Source: Neurospora crassa OR74A
Lineage: Eukaryota; Ascomycota; Sordariomycetes; Sordariales; Sordariaceae
NCBI RefSeq assembly: GCF_000182925.2
Contig: NC_026502.1
Span: 620,001-684,000, forward strand
Reading direction: 5' to 3'
DNA: 64,000 nucleotides
Numbering within the stretch: the first letter of the stretch is position 1; each line of letters begins with the position of its first letter. Under the pieces are notes generated by a model that saw only the letters and a program-made list of their open reading frames with translations, had not been told where the DNA came from and did no database searches. Position numbers and translations under genes: made by a program. This document shows, in pieces, positions 12,401 to 23,023 of the stretch.

Positions 12401-14181
12401 ATCGCATTCTCACAACTACGTACGTCTCGACGGGCAGCCCCTTATATCATATTTCTTGTACACTACGGATTCCCAGACACAACAAGCAATTGAACCAGCA
12501 ATTAAGCTTTTGTCAAATGACTCGTTGACATGGGGAGCAACGAGGGGCCCGGCGACTACATATGTATGTACACTACACACACGCCGCTTTGGACCCCTTT
12601 CTGCACCCTTTGAGAGATCGACTCCACGCCGTTGTCGGCGGATCTCTCTAGCTCTTCTCTAGATGGGCCAATCAAACTCTCCATCGGAAGACAAGGTGAC
12701 CAGAAGATCAACGACAGTGGGGAGAAGAGTCAAAAGCCCAAAGTCAATCTCAACCAGCCGGCCATCAGAGATGATCACCCCAAGAAGATAAGATGACAGA
12801 TACTTGAGCAGTGCCAAAACTTCAAGCGTTGAAATGATATGATCCTGCTAGCAGACTACCTACTGGGAGACGACGGGATGGATGAGGTGATGCCAAGCAG
12901 TCCAGAGGTTGCAGCATTCCGTCAACAATCCCAGAGAGGCTCAGAATTGTTCACGTGCACCTGATCATTCGCACCGCAAGTTCTCGCTTGTTTTGCTGAG
13001 AACAAGCCACTCTTCTGGTTGATTCCCCAAATTCCCCCCCCTGTCACCGTCTTCTCCAATCCGGGGAGCCGCTTCCTGCCGCCCCGAGCTAACCCTGTCT
13101 CGACTTTGCTGCGTGTCTTTCCTTGTGCTTGTCGTAGCCTCAGTCTCCCCTTTCCCCGCATATCAATTGGGGGAGAACCTCGACGGGACCACACACAGCT
13201 TGCATAAAAAAGGGGAAAACAGCAACGTATACCAAGAATATGTGCGTGGGAAGAACAAGAAAGTACCAAGTGTGCCCTGGACAAGTCTGTCCATCACATC
13301 AACAAGGTGGTAATAGTCATCATCATCATTGCACAAACACATCCAAGTCGCCAACAAACACCACACATTACACAACATTTGCAGTTTACATATTCCGTGT
13401 GACCTTTCCCCTTTTTCCATCTCCGCGGAGCTGACGTCTGACCTTTAACGTTCTTCATACACTACACCACTTTGACAACGTGGAAATAATGCGGGATTGC
13501 GTGCTAGGTGATATATGTACGCAGTAGATGGATTCTGGAAGAGCACATTTCAGCACGTAATACTGGGTTACGTTGACGTTGACCAGGTCATTATAACTAT
13601 GCAGTGTTGCTTTGCCAGTCAGCCTTTGCCAGGTTCACCAAGTTGTTGTCAAGTACTCGCCAAGATTAAGTGCATGTCAAATTTCATCCTGCGGACAGGA
13701 AGGAAGCCAACGCAAAGCCCACAACAAAAAGAACTTTTCGGCAGTGCAGTTAACACAATACAATGCAAAACGTTGCAGATAAGCAGGCAGAACTGAAAGA
13801 AAACAACTAAAAAGCCAAGGCATCCAGACCGGGCGTCCGTGTCTCCCAAGTTTTACCCCAGGTTTTCGGGCAGTTCCTAAAAGTCTTGGCCAGATCATCG
13901 CTCCCTCCCAACCCTTCCTTCCCTTCCCTTCGCTTGCTCGCAGTCGCATCCGTCCCCCCTCCCGTCCAGTGTCACCCGCCGCGTCAACCGAACAACTTTT
14001 CTTTTTTTTTTGCCAACGACAGCACGCCAAAAACGCCTTGGGACAAGGGGAGCAGTTAGTGTAAAAAGGTGTAAAAAGGAAGAGAGAGAAACAACAAAGA
14101 AAGGCTTCTAACGAACGAAGCTTGTGCGATGTTTCTCCAAAAGTCCCCAAGCTCGGTACCTTGTCTATCCACCGTTCTCCC

Positions 14182-14182
<1 letters not shown>

Positions 14183-14225
<43 letters not shown>
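14183..14225. repeat. 43-nt poly(A) tract
   Basis: Uninterrupted run of about 43 A residues on the plus strand, followed by A/G-rich sequence. No transposon ORF or target-site duplication is visible beside it, so it reads as a simple repeat rather than a retroelement tail. Its exact length is likely to vary between isolates and assemblies. Confidence 0.9.
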
Positions 14226-14228
<3 letters not shown>

Positions 14229-14842
14229 ACAGGAAAAGAAAGAGAAAAAAGACAATCGATGTGACCAACAAGTCCCTTACCTTTTGTTGTTTCACCTTTG
14301 ATGAAACTTAAAAGGGCCATAGGAACCAAGGAAGAAAAAAAGAAAAAAAAAGGAAAAGGAAAAAAAGGGTTAAGACAGTCAGGAACACTTTCACTTTTGA
14401 GGTTAATCAAGGAATGCAAAGGACGAGAAAACAAAAATCGACAGGCGAGAGGGAAGAAACAAGAAAAGAGAACTAACGGGATTTCTACCTAGATGTACCT
14501 ACCTGCTGCTTGTTGGTGATATGAATGATGACCTGCTACACTACCTAATTACCTAGTGATGTTTTTGACCTGCCAAGTACCTATGGTGGTTGGTAATGTA
14601 CAGATAGATGGTCGAATGCTATCGCTTTGACCTTGCGCGTTCATTTTTCTCTTCCTTCTTTTCCTTCTTTTCCTTTTTGTTTTTTTTTCCTAAGCTACCT
14701 TCCTTCCTACTCACCTACCTACTACCTTCAATCCCGAACACACTACCACCATCCCGATCCGATATCCCTCCGTCTCCCGTACCTATTGGAGCGGACAGAT
14801 CCTCATCGAGATTCTCAAGATTTTCCAAACTCGTACATGTAA

Positions 14843-14962
14843 AGCGAGCGAGCGAGCGAGCGAGCCGTTGCCGCCAACTTACCTACCGAGCTACCTATGT
14901 AACCCCAACGTACCATTCCTTTTGACGATCAGACGACGGCGACGACGACGACGACGACGACA
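14843..14962. repeat. (GAGC)n and (GAC)n microsatellites
   Basis: A GAGC tetranucleotide array at about 14843-14865 and a GAC/GACG trinucleotide array at about 14932-14962, separated by TACCTACC-type sequence. Neither lies in a credible reading frame. Confidence 0.8.
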
Positions 14963-15030
14963 ACTTGCTCACTGCACTACATGTGTACCTACACTAGTCT
15001 GAGATCGACATACAGTAGTACATGGCCGTT

Positions 15031-15083
15031 AAGCTTTTCAAGCTTTCATCCCAAGCTTTCAAGCTTTCATTCAAGCTTTCAAC
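15031..15083. repeat. AAGCTTTC(A) short tandem array
   Basis: Five AAGCTTTY units with variable 1-5 nt spacers (AAGCTTTTC, AAGCTTTCATCCC, AAGCTTTC, AAGCTTTCATTC, AAGCTTTCAACC). The AAGCTT core is palindromic. It is non-coding and lies in the 7-kb gap. Confidence 0.8.
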
Positions 15084-16674
15084 CGGCCTCGGCAATGTAC
15101 CATCCGTCTGTCTGTCGATGGAACCACTGCCGCCGTTTGTCGATCAAACTAACACCTTCCGTCAATGGAACCTGGCTGCCAGGGGGGGGGGGGCGGGGCG
15201 GAAGAGAGAGGGGGAAGTGGATGTGATGTGATCTGATGTGATGTAAGGTGACATAACATGTGTGAGAGGGGAAATAAGGAAGAAAATAATGAAGGAAGGA
15301 AAGCAAACCCTCGACGACGACGACGACGATCAAGTAATGAAGAACGAAAATACGTGTACTGTAAGTTATATCTAGACTGGAAGGGGACTAAAGTGGATTG
15401 GCAAAGGTAAGTTCAGTTCAGTTCTTGAAACGGAAACAACCAAGTGAAATCGACGACGACGACGACGGAAATATATATTCCGTAATGGCTGGTCTCTACT
15501 ACCTATGCATGCAGGTACCATTCACTTCACTTTCGCAGAAAAACCTGCCTCAGGTATAGAGCATGTGTAGGTACATATACATCGGTTCATTTGGCACATA
15601 TGTGCAAAGATTTGTACATACGGAAATCAAATAGTGTACATACCCTACCTAGATGCTGCGAGTTGAAACCTAAGTCATCCTCCAAGTTACATACAGGTCA
15701 CAGGTCACACAGGTTAGTTCAAGTAAGTTCCGAGTGAAGTGGTTCTCGTTACATAAGATTTTCTTGTTCACACACAGTAAGGGGAAAGTGAGGGGAAGGT
15801 CGTATTCCCATCTAGAGAATATCACTGCATTTTTGGGGACTTCTCTTCGGCTTTACTACAGTAGGTGGGTATGTATGTATGTAAGCTAGAGACACATCGA
15901 GTTGAGTGAGTTACATAGTTGGGGGTTGTATGAACATCAGACAAGCTTTCTTGACATGCCTGTTTTGGTGCTTCGTATGATGCATCGATGTCCGTATGTA
16001 TTATTCCCAACGTATAATGACGAAGCTTTCGTTTCATCGGTGCCGAAAAGGAAAAGTGATCAAGAACTAATAACTTATAGCCCATGGTGGTAGTATGGAC
16101 GGCTTGGGATGAATTTGATGAAAACTGAAGAAGGGACGGAGATGTTGATGGCCATTCAAAGAAAATGGAGAAAGAGAAAAGATACCTATAATGAAATCTC
16201 CCAAATTTCTCGACGCTGTAATGCAGTCCCAGTTTAGTACACTACATTCTCAATCACAATGCAGCCTAGTAAGATCCCCCCCCCCCCCCAAAAAAAAGAT
16301 CATCAGGTTGAAAAGACTGAATAGTATGTGCAAAGAAAGAGACTATACAGTAAAAGTGTCCCGGCCCATTCTAGCATCGCATACAACCATCTATGCATTG
16401 GGGACGGATGAAACAGATCGATCTATCGATCATCGTCGTCAGCCAACAAAAGCTACGATCCAAACATGCTGTTGGTCCGTCCGTTCGCTCATGATACTAT
16501 CCATCGACGCCATTTTATTCACCATCCTTGTTCCTGTGGGACCTCGCCCGATTAAATCATGTAGTGTAATCATTTCTGAGTTTTCTCCTTCGTACTTTCG
16601 CAAGAAATATGCCCTTGTGTGGACATCACTCGCCGCCAACTAGAACAAGGTCGCTGTGCTCGCGAAGCTCTTCT

Positions 16675-19301
16675 TCACCTCCCCGAAGCGCGTAACCTCT
16701 TCTTGCAATCCTCGCAATACCACTTCGCTGTTTTTAGCACGTTTGAGTTAGCCGTCATGTTTTCTAAACAAACAAAACAAACATTGGCAAAGAGAGGGAC
16801 AAAGAAAAGAACTCACCATTCCCTTTGGGAGCCACCTTCAACCCTACACACTCCAAATGGAACCACTCCCTCGGACACCCGTCCCCGTCACACGCCACCA
16901 TTTCTCCATAGCTGATTCCGTTGCAAAAGCAGTACCTCTGCTCATCAGCGTCGACATCATCATCATCGTCATCATCGTCCTCTTCCTCCTGCCGTTGTTG
17001 ATGCTGGGGTTGCTGTTGTTGAGCCCTGGCAGCAGCCGCGGTAGCGGTACCTCTCCTTCCGTGACCATGGCCGTGATTAGTTTCAGTCTTCGTGTCGCGC
17101 TCACCGCCCCGGTCTCTTTCTGAGCCTCTTTCAGCTTTGCTGTCACGATGGGCGGCGGCACTACCCTTCCCTCGGCCGCTGGTGGTGGGTCGGCCGCTGT
17201 TCTCGTCGCTGGCGGCGTCCTTCTTCTCGTCCGAAGCTGCGGCTGACTTGCCTGGCTTCTCATCTTGTAGGGCAACGGAGACGGCCACGGCCGATACCGA
17301 CGACGCGCCCTTCTTGTGGCTCCGCTTCGATGTCGTTGTTCCTGATGTCGTGGTGGTGCTATTACCAAAGGTATCCTTTCCACTAGTGCTGTTGCTATCT
17401 TTATCCGATTGATTAGTGCTATTCCTTGATGGCCGTGACCTCGCAGTCGTTGTGGTTGCATTGGCAGCCTCCGCAAAGGTCCCCGTCGCTGGTGTTGACG
17501 GCTTGCTCGCACGACCGCTCTTGGTAGTTGTGACAGTAGTACTTATTGGCGGAGGTAGTATCGCTGTCTGTGACACTATCGAATTTGTCCTTTTCTTGGT
17601 TTCTGGCTCTTCGGCGGGGGCAGTCACCGCCTTGCTATTTTCTTTCTTGCTTGTGCTAGCATTGGCTACCGGCTCTGGTGGGACAGGAGGCTTGATCTCT
17701 GTCTCTGGCTTCGCAGCCTCGGTCTTGGCAGGTGTAGGGGCAGGTGGATCGGCTTCCTTTGGTGCCTTTGCATCTGAAGTTGACTTGCTCTGTGGCACAG
17801 CTTCTGCCACTGCTGGTGTGATGCCATTGGGCTTGTTTGTGGTAGCGGTCGCAGGTCGTTGCTGTATAGGGAGAGTGGTAGATGCGGTCGAGTTCCCACG
17901 TGCGCGCGACGAAGCTGGACGAGGAGGAAGGGGTACGGGAGAGTTGCGCCCGGCCTTGGTGTCAGGGAGAGATCCTAGAAGGGGAGATGCCGCCACCGAC
18001 GGTGAATTGGCGGCATTCGTCCTGCTACAGCACAACAGTTAGTATGCCGTACCAATGTAGACAAAATAGGGGGTGCTGTTAACATACCTCTTTTTGGCCT
18101 GGGTGCTTCCCGACGGGAGCGCCTTGCGCTTCTTCGTAGTAGGTCCAGTTGGGGTGGCTCCATCGGGCGCTGGGGATCCCCGGGGACTCGCCGTTGTCTT
18201 GGATTTTGCCGTTCCGTTACCGAAGACGCTGCTCATGGCACGCTCCATGGGGGCACTTCCGTTGGCCTTGGGTTCCTTTTCAACCTTTCGTCTCTTGGAT
18301 GGTCCGGTTCCATTAGTCGGGGTGCCATTGGCGATTCCGAGTCCGACGGGGGTAGCCTCGGCCTGGTGTTTTCTGGATTTGCCGGTCCCTGGGCCCTTCT
18401 TGGTGGTTTCCTGTGCTTTTGAATCTGCCTCTGGTTCAGTGGCCTGTCCTTTGTTGTTCTTTTTCGCTGCCAACGCCTGCTTCCTGTCGCTGCTGCGCGC
18501 AGCGGCCTCTTCAGCTATCTGTTGTGCAGCGGCAGAAAGAGTAGCCGCACCTTCGCGTCGTGATCGCTCGGCTTCCTTGTGGTTTGTCTTGGGGACCCTG
18601 TTCTCAGCGTATGCCCAGTGTGTAGTGCTGCCCCATTTGGCCTCGTCGCTGAATTCATTTTCCAAGTGTGGCCAAATCTCCTCAATGCGCGACAGCTGCT
18701 TGTGTAGGGCATCGTTCGCTGTGGATATGACGTGGTTCTTTTCTTCGAGTGAAACAAGCATTTCTTGAATTTTCCAGGCGGCCTGTCTAAATAGGTGCCG
18801 ACGCGGTAGATTGGTAGGGTCGAAGACGGCGGCATGAGCCGAGTCGGTGATCGATGGTGGTACTGTGGCGGGGTTCGCGTTCGAGGCCACCCGTCCGCTG
18901 GTGCTGTTTTGGGCACTCATTGGCGTTGAAGCTGGCGCAACACTGTTATTGCCATCGGTGACCGATCGGGTGCGGTCTGGTACGGGGGCCTTGAGAGCAG
19001 CATCGACGAGCTCGAAGAGGGTCGCTTCAGGAGCAAAGATCTTGGCATCGACCTCCTTGAGGAGGGTGAAGTGCCGCACAAGCTCTTTTGGTAGGGCGGT
19101 AATGGCATCGGTGAAGTGGGTGACGGCGGGGAAGATGTCGATGGGCTGCTCTGGGGTTGGGCCGTTGGGGAACGAGTTGGTTCGATTGAGGGACGAGGTT
19201 CGCGGCGGGTTAATTCGCGTCTGTCGTACGGGCTGCGCTCTGCGATTCGAGCCAGATGGCCCCGAGGGTGCCTCGGCCGCGGGAGGTTTAGCCGTCTTCA
19301 T
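16675..19301 (-). CDS. ING-family protein with C-terminal PHD finger
   Basis: Chromatin protein of the inhibitor-of-growth family (Pho23/Yng1/Yng2-like), expected to act in the nucleus in a histone acetyltransferase or deacetylase complex by binding methylated H3K4. Exons (minus): 19301-18088, 18021-16817, 16727-16675. Introns are 66 nt (GTATGT, ATACTAAC branch) and 89 nt (GTGAGT). Spliced length 823 residues. The N-terminal ING helices include [19 protein letters not shown] (about 57-75), and a second conserved block [18 protein letters not shown] lies near residue 180. The middle 500 residues are low complexity (Ser/Thr/Ala/Lys). An Asp run precedes the PHD finger. The PHD finger shows CFC, ACDGDGC, WFHLEC and, across the last intron, WYCEDC: a complete Cys4-His-Cys3 set. 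It is much longer than yeast ING proteins because of the linker. The ATG is the first in frame (atcATGA). Which ING subtype it is cannot be decided by eye. Confidence 0.93.
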
Positions 19302-20814
19302 GATCGGTAGAGGAGAGGTCTGGTGTCTGACGCGCGTGGATGGACAATAAACAAGAGCTATTAGGTGGGGAGTAGATCGAGACAACAAGAAGACGAGGGG
19401 TAGTATAGAGCGTCAAAGCACACGAGTAGGGCTGGATCCGACTCTGCTTTTCCTTGCTTGCTCCCAAAGATTCGTGGCGGCGCTTCCAGCTCGTGTCCAA
19501 AGGCGTCGAGGACGGAGAAGAGTCAGGTAGCAGCAGTACGGCGGCGAGATTGTTGATTACTGCTGTTCAGGAAATACGTGGTTGGGAAAAAAAAAGAGGA
19601 GTCAGAACATGTCGCCGTGGGTATCTTGTCGAGTAGTAAAATGCGTGGGCGTTTAACTAGGTACCTCTATTCCTGGGGACAGAATCAGGACAAGAGAAAA
19701 GAGGATGGGGAGGTCAGGGTGGCCGTAGTCGGCTGTGTGTGGGTGTGGGTGTGGGTGTGTGGGTGGGAAGAGCCAAAGACTTCCCTTTCCACCGGACCTC
19801 CGCTTGGGTTCGGGACTGTGAATGCCTGCGGGTTGCCCAGACTTTCTCTTGGGCGGACTTCCACTGCAGTGAGGTGCTGCAGTGCCCTGTGACAGTGTGC
19901 TCTCTCCCGTCTTGCGCTGAAGCACCTCATCCATCCTACCTGCTTCTATCCACTGCCGCAATGCCGCAGGACCTCGCGGCAACCGGGCAGGGCACCACCA
20001 CCGACGCGCCCACAATCGCATCCATCTTAACCACCCGACCTCAACCCGAATAGACGCTGCCAGGATATCACCTCGCTCCCATGGTACTTACACAGGTTAC
20101 AACCCGAGACCTTTCTGCCAGTGTCATGTCACTTTCGCTTTGGTATGTAGGTAGGTAACTTCTTGGAGCTTTCCTTCCTCTTTTGCCGGCCGGCAATGGA
20201 TGTGTCGTGTTCCCCGAGGACCCAACTTAAATGGACCGAGTGTGCCCTACAATTGGCTGACTCCAAATTTTCGAGACCTCTGATACGTACGTCACTGGCA
20301 GCAGGGGAGGATGCGATAAGATAAGGACTTCGTCTTAATTCCACTTGCGCCGAGCCATTGAGGTCGACCACCAAGGCCTACCGACGAGCTGCTACATCAT
20401 TGCTGGGATTGGGTTAGCAGAGATGGGTTATAGTTGAATTTTGATCGAATCTGTCCACTTGTTTCGTTCAGAGTGACCAAATTCCTTCAATTGTCCTTAT
20501 CGCCAAATCTTTGTGCACTTCATGTCCGTTATCGGGCGCAGGTTGGGGCGGGTTGCAGGACATGACATGCTTGGTTTCGTGATTCAACTTTCTGGATATG
20601 TTCATACGCGTAGTGGTGCAAAAAGACGCAGACGTGAAACCGGTCATAAATTCTTCAGCCCTCTCTCCTTTCAAGCCCTAACTTGTGAAGGAGGGCGGCC
20701 CTCGATAATTCTGTATGCTTGCTGCTATGATATCTAAGAATGAGAAATCGACTCTGAACTCCTTCTGCTCGCTTCAACACTTTGACATAACTTTGGGGTA
20801 TCAACCGGCGCCAT
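19302..20814. other. Intergenic: ING gene promoter and cis-prenyltransferase 3' flank
   Basis: Flanked by two minus-strand genes. It contains a GGGTGT-type repeat (about 19737-19765) and TAGGTACCTC / GTAGGTAGGTAAC elements (about 19658, 20147). No credible ORF. Confidence 0.5.
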
Positions 20815-22028
20815 TCAGGCCGCCTTGACCCGCTGTCGAGGCCCCTCCTCCATCGCCTTCTTCTTCTGCCGCCATTGCCATTCCAGCAAGACAGGGAGGA
20901 AATGGCGCAGGTCAAACTCGGGCCAGAAACACTTGAGGAAAAACATTTGGGTATCTTGGTGGCACTGCCACAGCATAAAGTCGCTCAATCTCTCCACCCC
21001 ACTAGTCCGCACAAAGATGTCTAGCGGTGGGCAGTCGGCCGTGTACATGTGTTTGTCGATCGTTTCGGTCGTGATGTTTTCGACATTGGGGTATATGGTA
21101 ACGTGGTTGGAGCCGTCCTTGGAAGTACGGCCCGGGGAATCGGGGTATAGCGTCGTGGTGGATGACATGGAGTCTTCGTTATCGTCCGACCCGGGTGGGG
21201 TGTGCGACTGCTCTTGTCCCAAAGATGTGTTGTCGCTTTCCATCTTCCCGCTCCTGTCTCCCTGCTTCGACATAATCTTTTGTGTGATGCGCGTCTGCGA
21301 GAAGGGCGTGCGCTTCGGGGCGGATGATTTCGAATATTCCTCGACCGTGGAACGGATGGCGGTCGTCATTTCCTCTCGTGACGTGTATGGGAAGCAAATG
21401 TTCAAGATGCACCTATAAGGCCTTGGGTCAGCTGACTCGTCCGTGAACTGAGCAGGGGCAGGATAACGAGACACGCCTACTTTTTGTTGTTCTTAGTTGT
21501 AGAAACAGCTCGGTCAATCACCTCGAGCACATCATCGCTCAGAAGATCACGCTCACCCAGCACGCGAACACTGGCGCCGTATCGCTCGAGTAGTTCTCCG
21601 TGTTGAATCAGTTGCTCCAGCTTGACCTTGGCAAGCTGCATCAGGCCATCGACCTCGTATTTCGGGCGGTTGAAGTTCTCGATACTGAAAGCGTACACTG
21701 TCACAACCTCGACACCGCACTTGTAGCATATCTCGAGGACCTGAGACAATCACATGTCAGTCAGCATTGGCCCCATTAGCAGGAAGAACCCCGTGTAAGA
21801 ACGTACCCTCGCAAGAGCCTCGAAGCCGAGATGGTGGCCCTCGATAGTCTCAATTTTGTGGCTCCGGGCATACCTCCGATTGCCGTCCATAACAAAAGCC
21901 ACATGGCGAGGGACGGGACCCTGCTTCAAGGCGCCGATAAGGGTCTCGCGGAGTCCCCTGATAGCCCATTCTGCCGGGGGCGAACTGAGGAACCAGTTAC
22001 GGATGCGGGAGAGATAGAGATCAGACAT
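20815..22028 (-). CDS. cis-prenyltransferase, dehydrodolichyl diphosphate synthase type (Rer2/Srt1 family)
   Basis: Adds isopentenyl units in cis to farnesyl diphosphate to make the polyprenyl diphosphate precursor of dolichol, the glycan carrier for protein glycosylation, at the ER. Exons (minus): 22028-21807, 21740-21481, 21412-20815. Introns are 66 nt (GTACGT) and 68 nt (GTAGGC), giving 359 residues. Conserved region I is [14 protein letters not shown] (42-55) with catalytic Asp48. Then come [20 protein letters not shown] across the first intron, [12 protein letters not shown] (about 90-101), and near the C-terminus [20 protein letters not shown], the allylic/IPP diphosphate-binding Arg block. 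Exon 3 begins [16 protein letters not shown] Ser/Thr/Asp-rich insertion of about 90 residues separates that helix from the last conserved block. No essential motif is missing. The partner subunit (Nus1-like) is not in this window. Confidence 0.95.
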
Positions 22029-23023
22029 GATGCCGAATTACCGCGCACACAAGGACCGGGAGAGGCAGCGATGCCAAGTGACCGAGTCGGTAGTTATGAA
22101 TATGGGAGGGGGGGTGGTCGTTGAGAAGAGGGCGTGGAGACCCGAGGTTGGACGGGACGGGATCAGCCTCCAACTGAAAGCCCGAAGTGGATGTTGGAAT
22201 TGAAACTGGAGAGTAACTTTTTTTGGACTCTAGACTAGCGCCGGATCGACGATGGGCAGCCAACAGTTGGAGAAAAAGAGGACCAATACAGTACACTGCA
22301 ATGAGCAGGGTGTAAACTACTTGATAAACCCGCAACCTAAAAGCACAACAATGTGTAAAGACGCAATCGTGCAGTTGTCCAAGATACCGTAGGTACCCAA
22401 GTTAAGCACAGCTGTGTGGAGGTCAGTCAGGTAATTCGTATGGTAGCTGCTGTGACTGACACTGAATGGGTGACTGCACTCACAGTAGTGAGAATGCCAC
22501 TCCGAGGCTTTCTATTCGTTGTCGTCCTATCATTTTCCCTTCCATTTCCCGCGGGCCGTGGCAGGCAGGGTTAAGTTGCCCGATGTCCGCCCGTAGCCCC
22601 ACCTTTAGTTCTCGGGACACATGTCATCGGCAGGTCTTGGCCAGGAACCGTGATGGCCGACGATAACCTTCCATTTAACTTCCACACCCTCAGCCGGGGA
22701 ATTGACCTTCTTCAAAACCTGAACACCACTGCCCTGATTGCCCGGTGCGTCTGGACAGCTGTTTCGGCCAACGATTCTCATATGTACATCTGATTGCCGC
22801 GATCCCAGAGACGGGGCATCCAAAAGGGGGAAAGTACATCAAGACATACGGTTTCCTCTTCATCTCTTGAGCTTGGCAAGAAGAGCCATCTCAGCAACCG
22901 AGTGTTTCCTCTTCACATTGGGCAGTCTTCATTGCTCTGTGAGAACCAAAAGTGCATAGAGACCAGTCCGAACAGAGAAAAAAAAAAAAAAAAAAAAAAA
23001 AACGAAAAAAAAAAAACACAATC
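22029..23023. promoter_or_regulatory. Divergent promoter region between cis-prenyltransferase and Dsc2-like gene
   Basis: A 995-bp region between divergent start codons (22026 going left, 23024 going right). It must contain both promoters and leaders. Visible elements: a GTAGGTACCCA motif (about 22390) and an A-rich leader tract just before the right-hand ATG. No conserved transcription-factor site can be assigned with confidence. Confidence 0.45.
22978..23016 (+). repeat. A-rich tract in leader directly upstream of Dsc2-like ATG
   Basis: Twenty-five A residues, then CG, then twelve A residues, ending 7 nt before the ATG at 23024. It lies in the predicted 5' leader. A-rich leaders can bind poly(A)-binding protein or affect initiation; that role is inference here. 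Confidence 0.75.

Larger units (their letters stand above)
9439..16674. other. Long non-coding interval (about 7.2 kb) between F-box and ING genes
   Basis: No ORF here looks coding. The longest open frames are artefacts of homopolymers or lack an ATG. The first several hundred bases above 9438 should hold the F-box gene promoter and leader. The last part below 16675 should hold the ING gene 3' UTR. In between lie a 43-nt A tract (14183-14225), A/G-rich stretches (14330-14370, 14440-14475), TACCTA/GGTACC clusters (14490-14585, 14694-14725, 14877-14900), (GAGC)n and (GAC)n arrays (14843-14962), an AAGCTTTC array (15031-15083), further GAC repeats (15312-15330, 15450-15466) and a C run (16276-16289). 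No tRNA or 5S rRNA recognised. Confidence 0.5.

Noticed and set aside
13677-14255. 192-residue minus-strand ORF starting with poly-Phe
   Set aside because: The N-terminus is created by the 43-nt A tract, and the rest shows no domain or coding composition.
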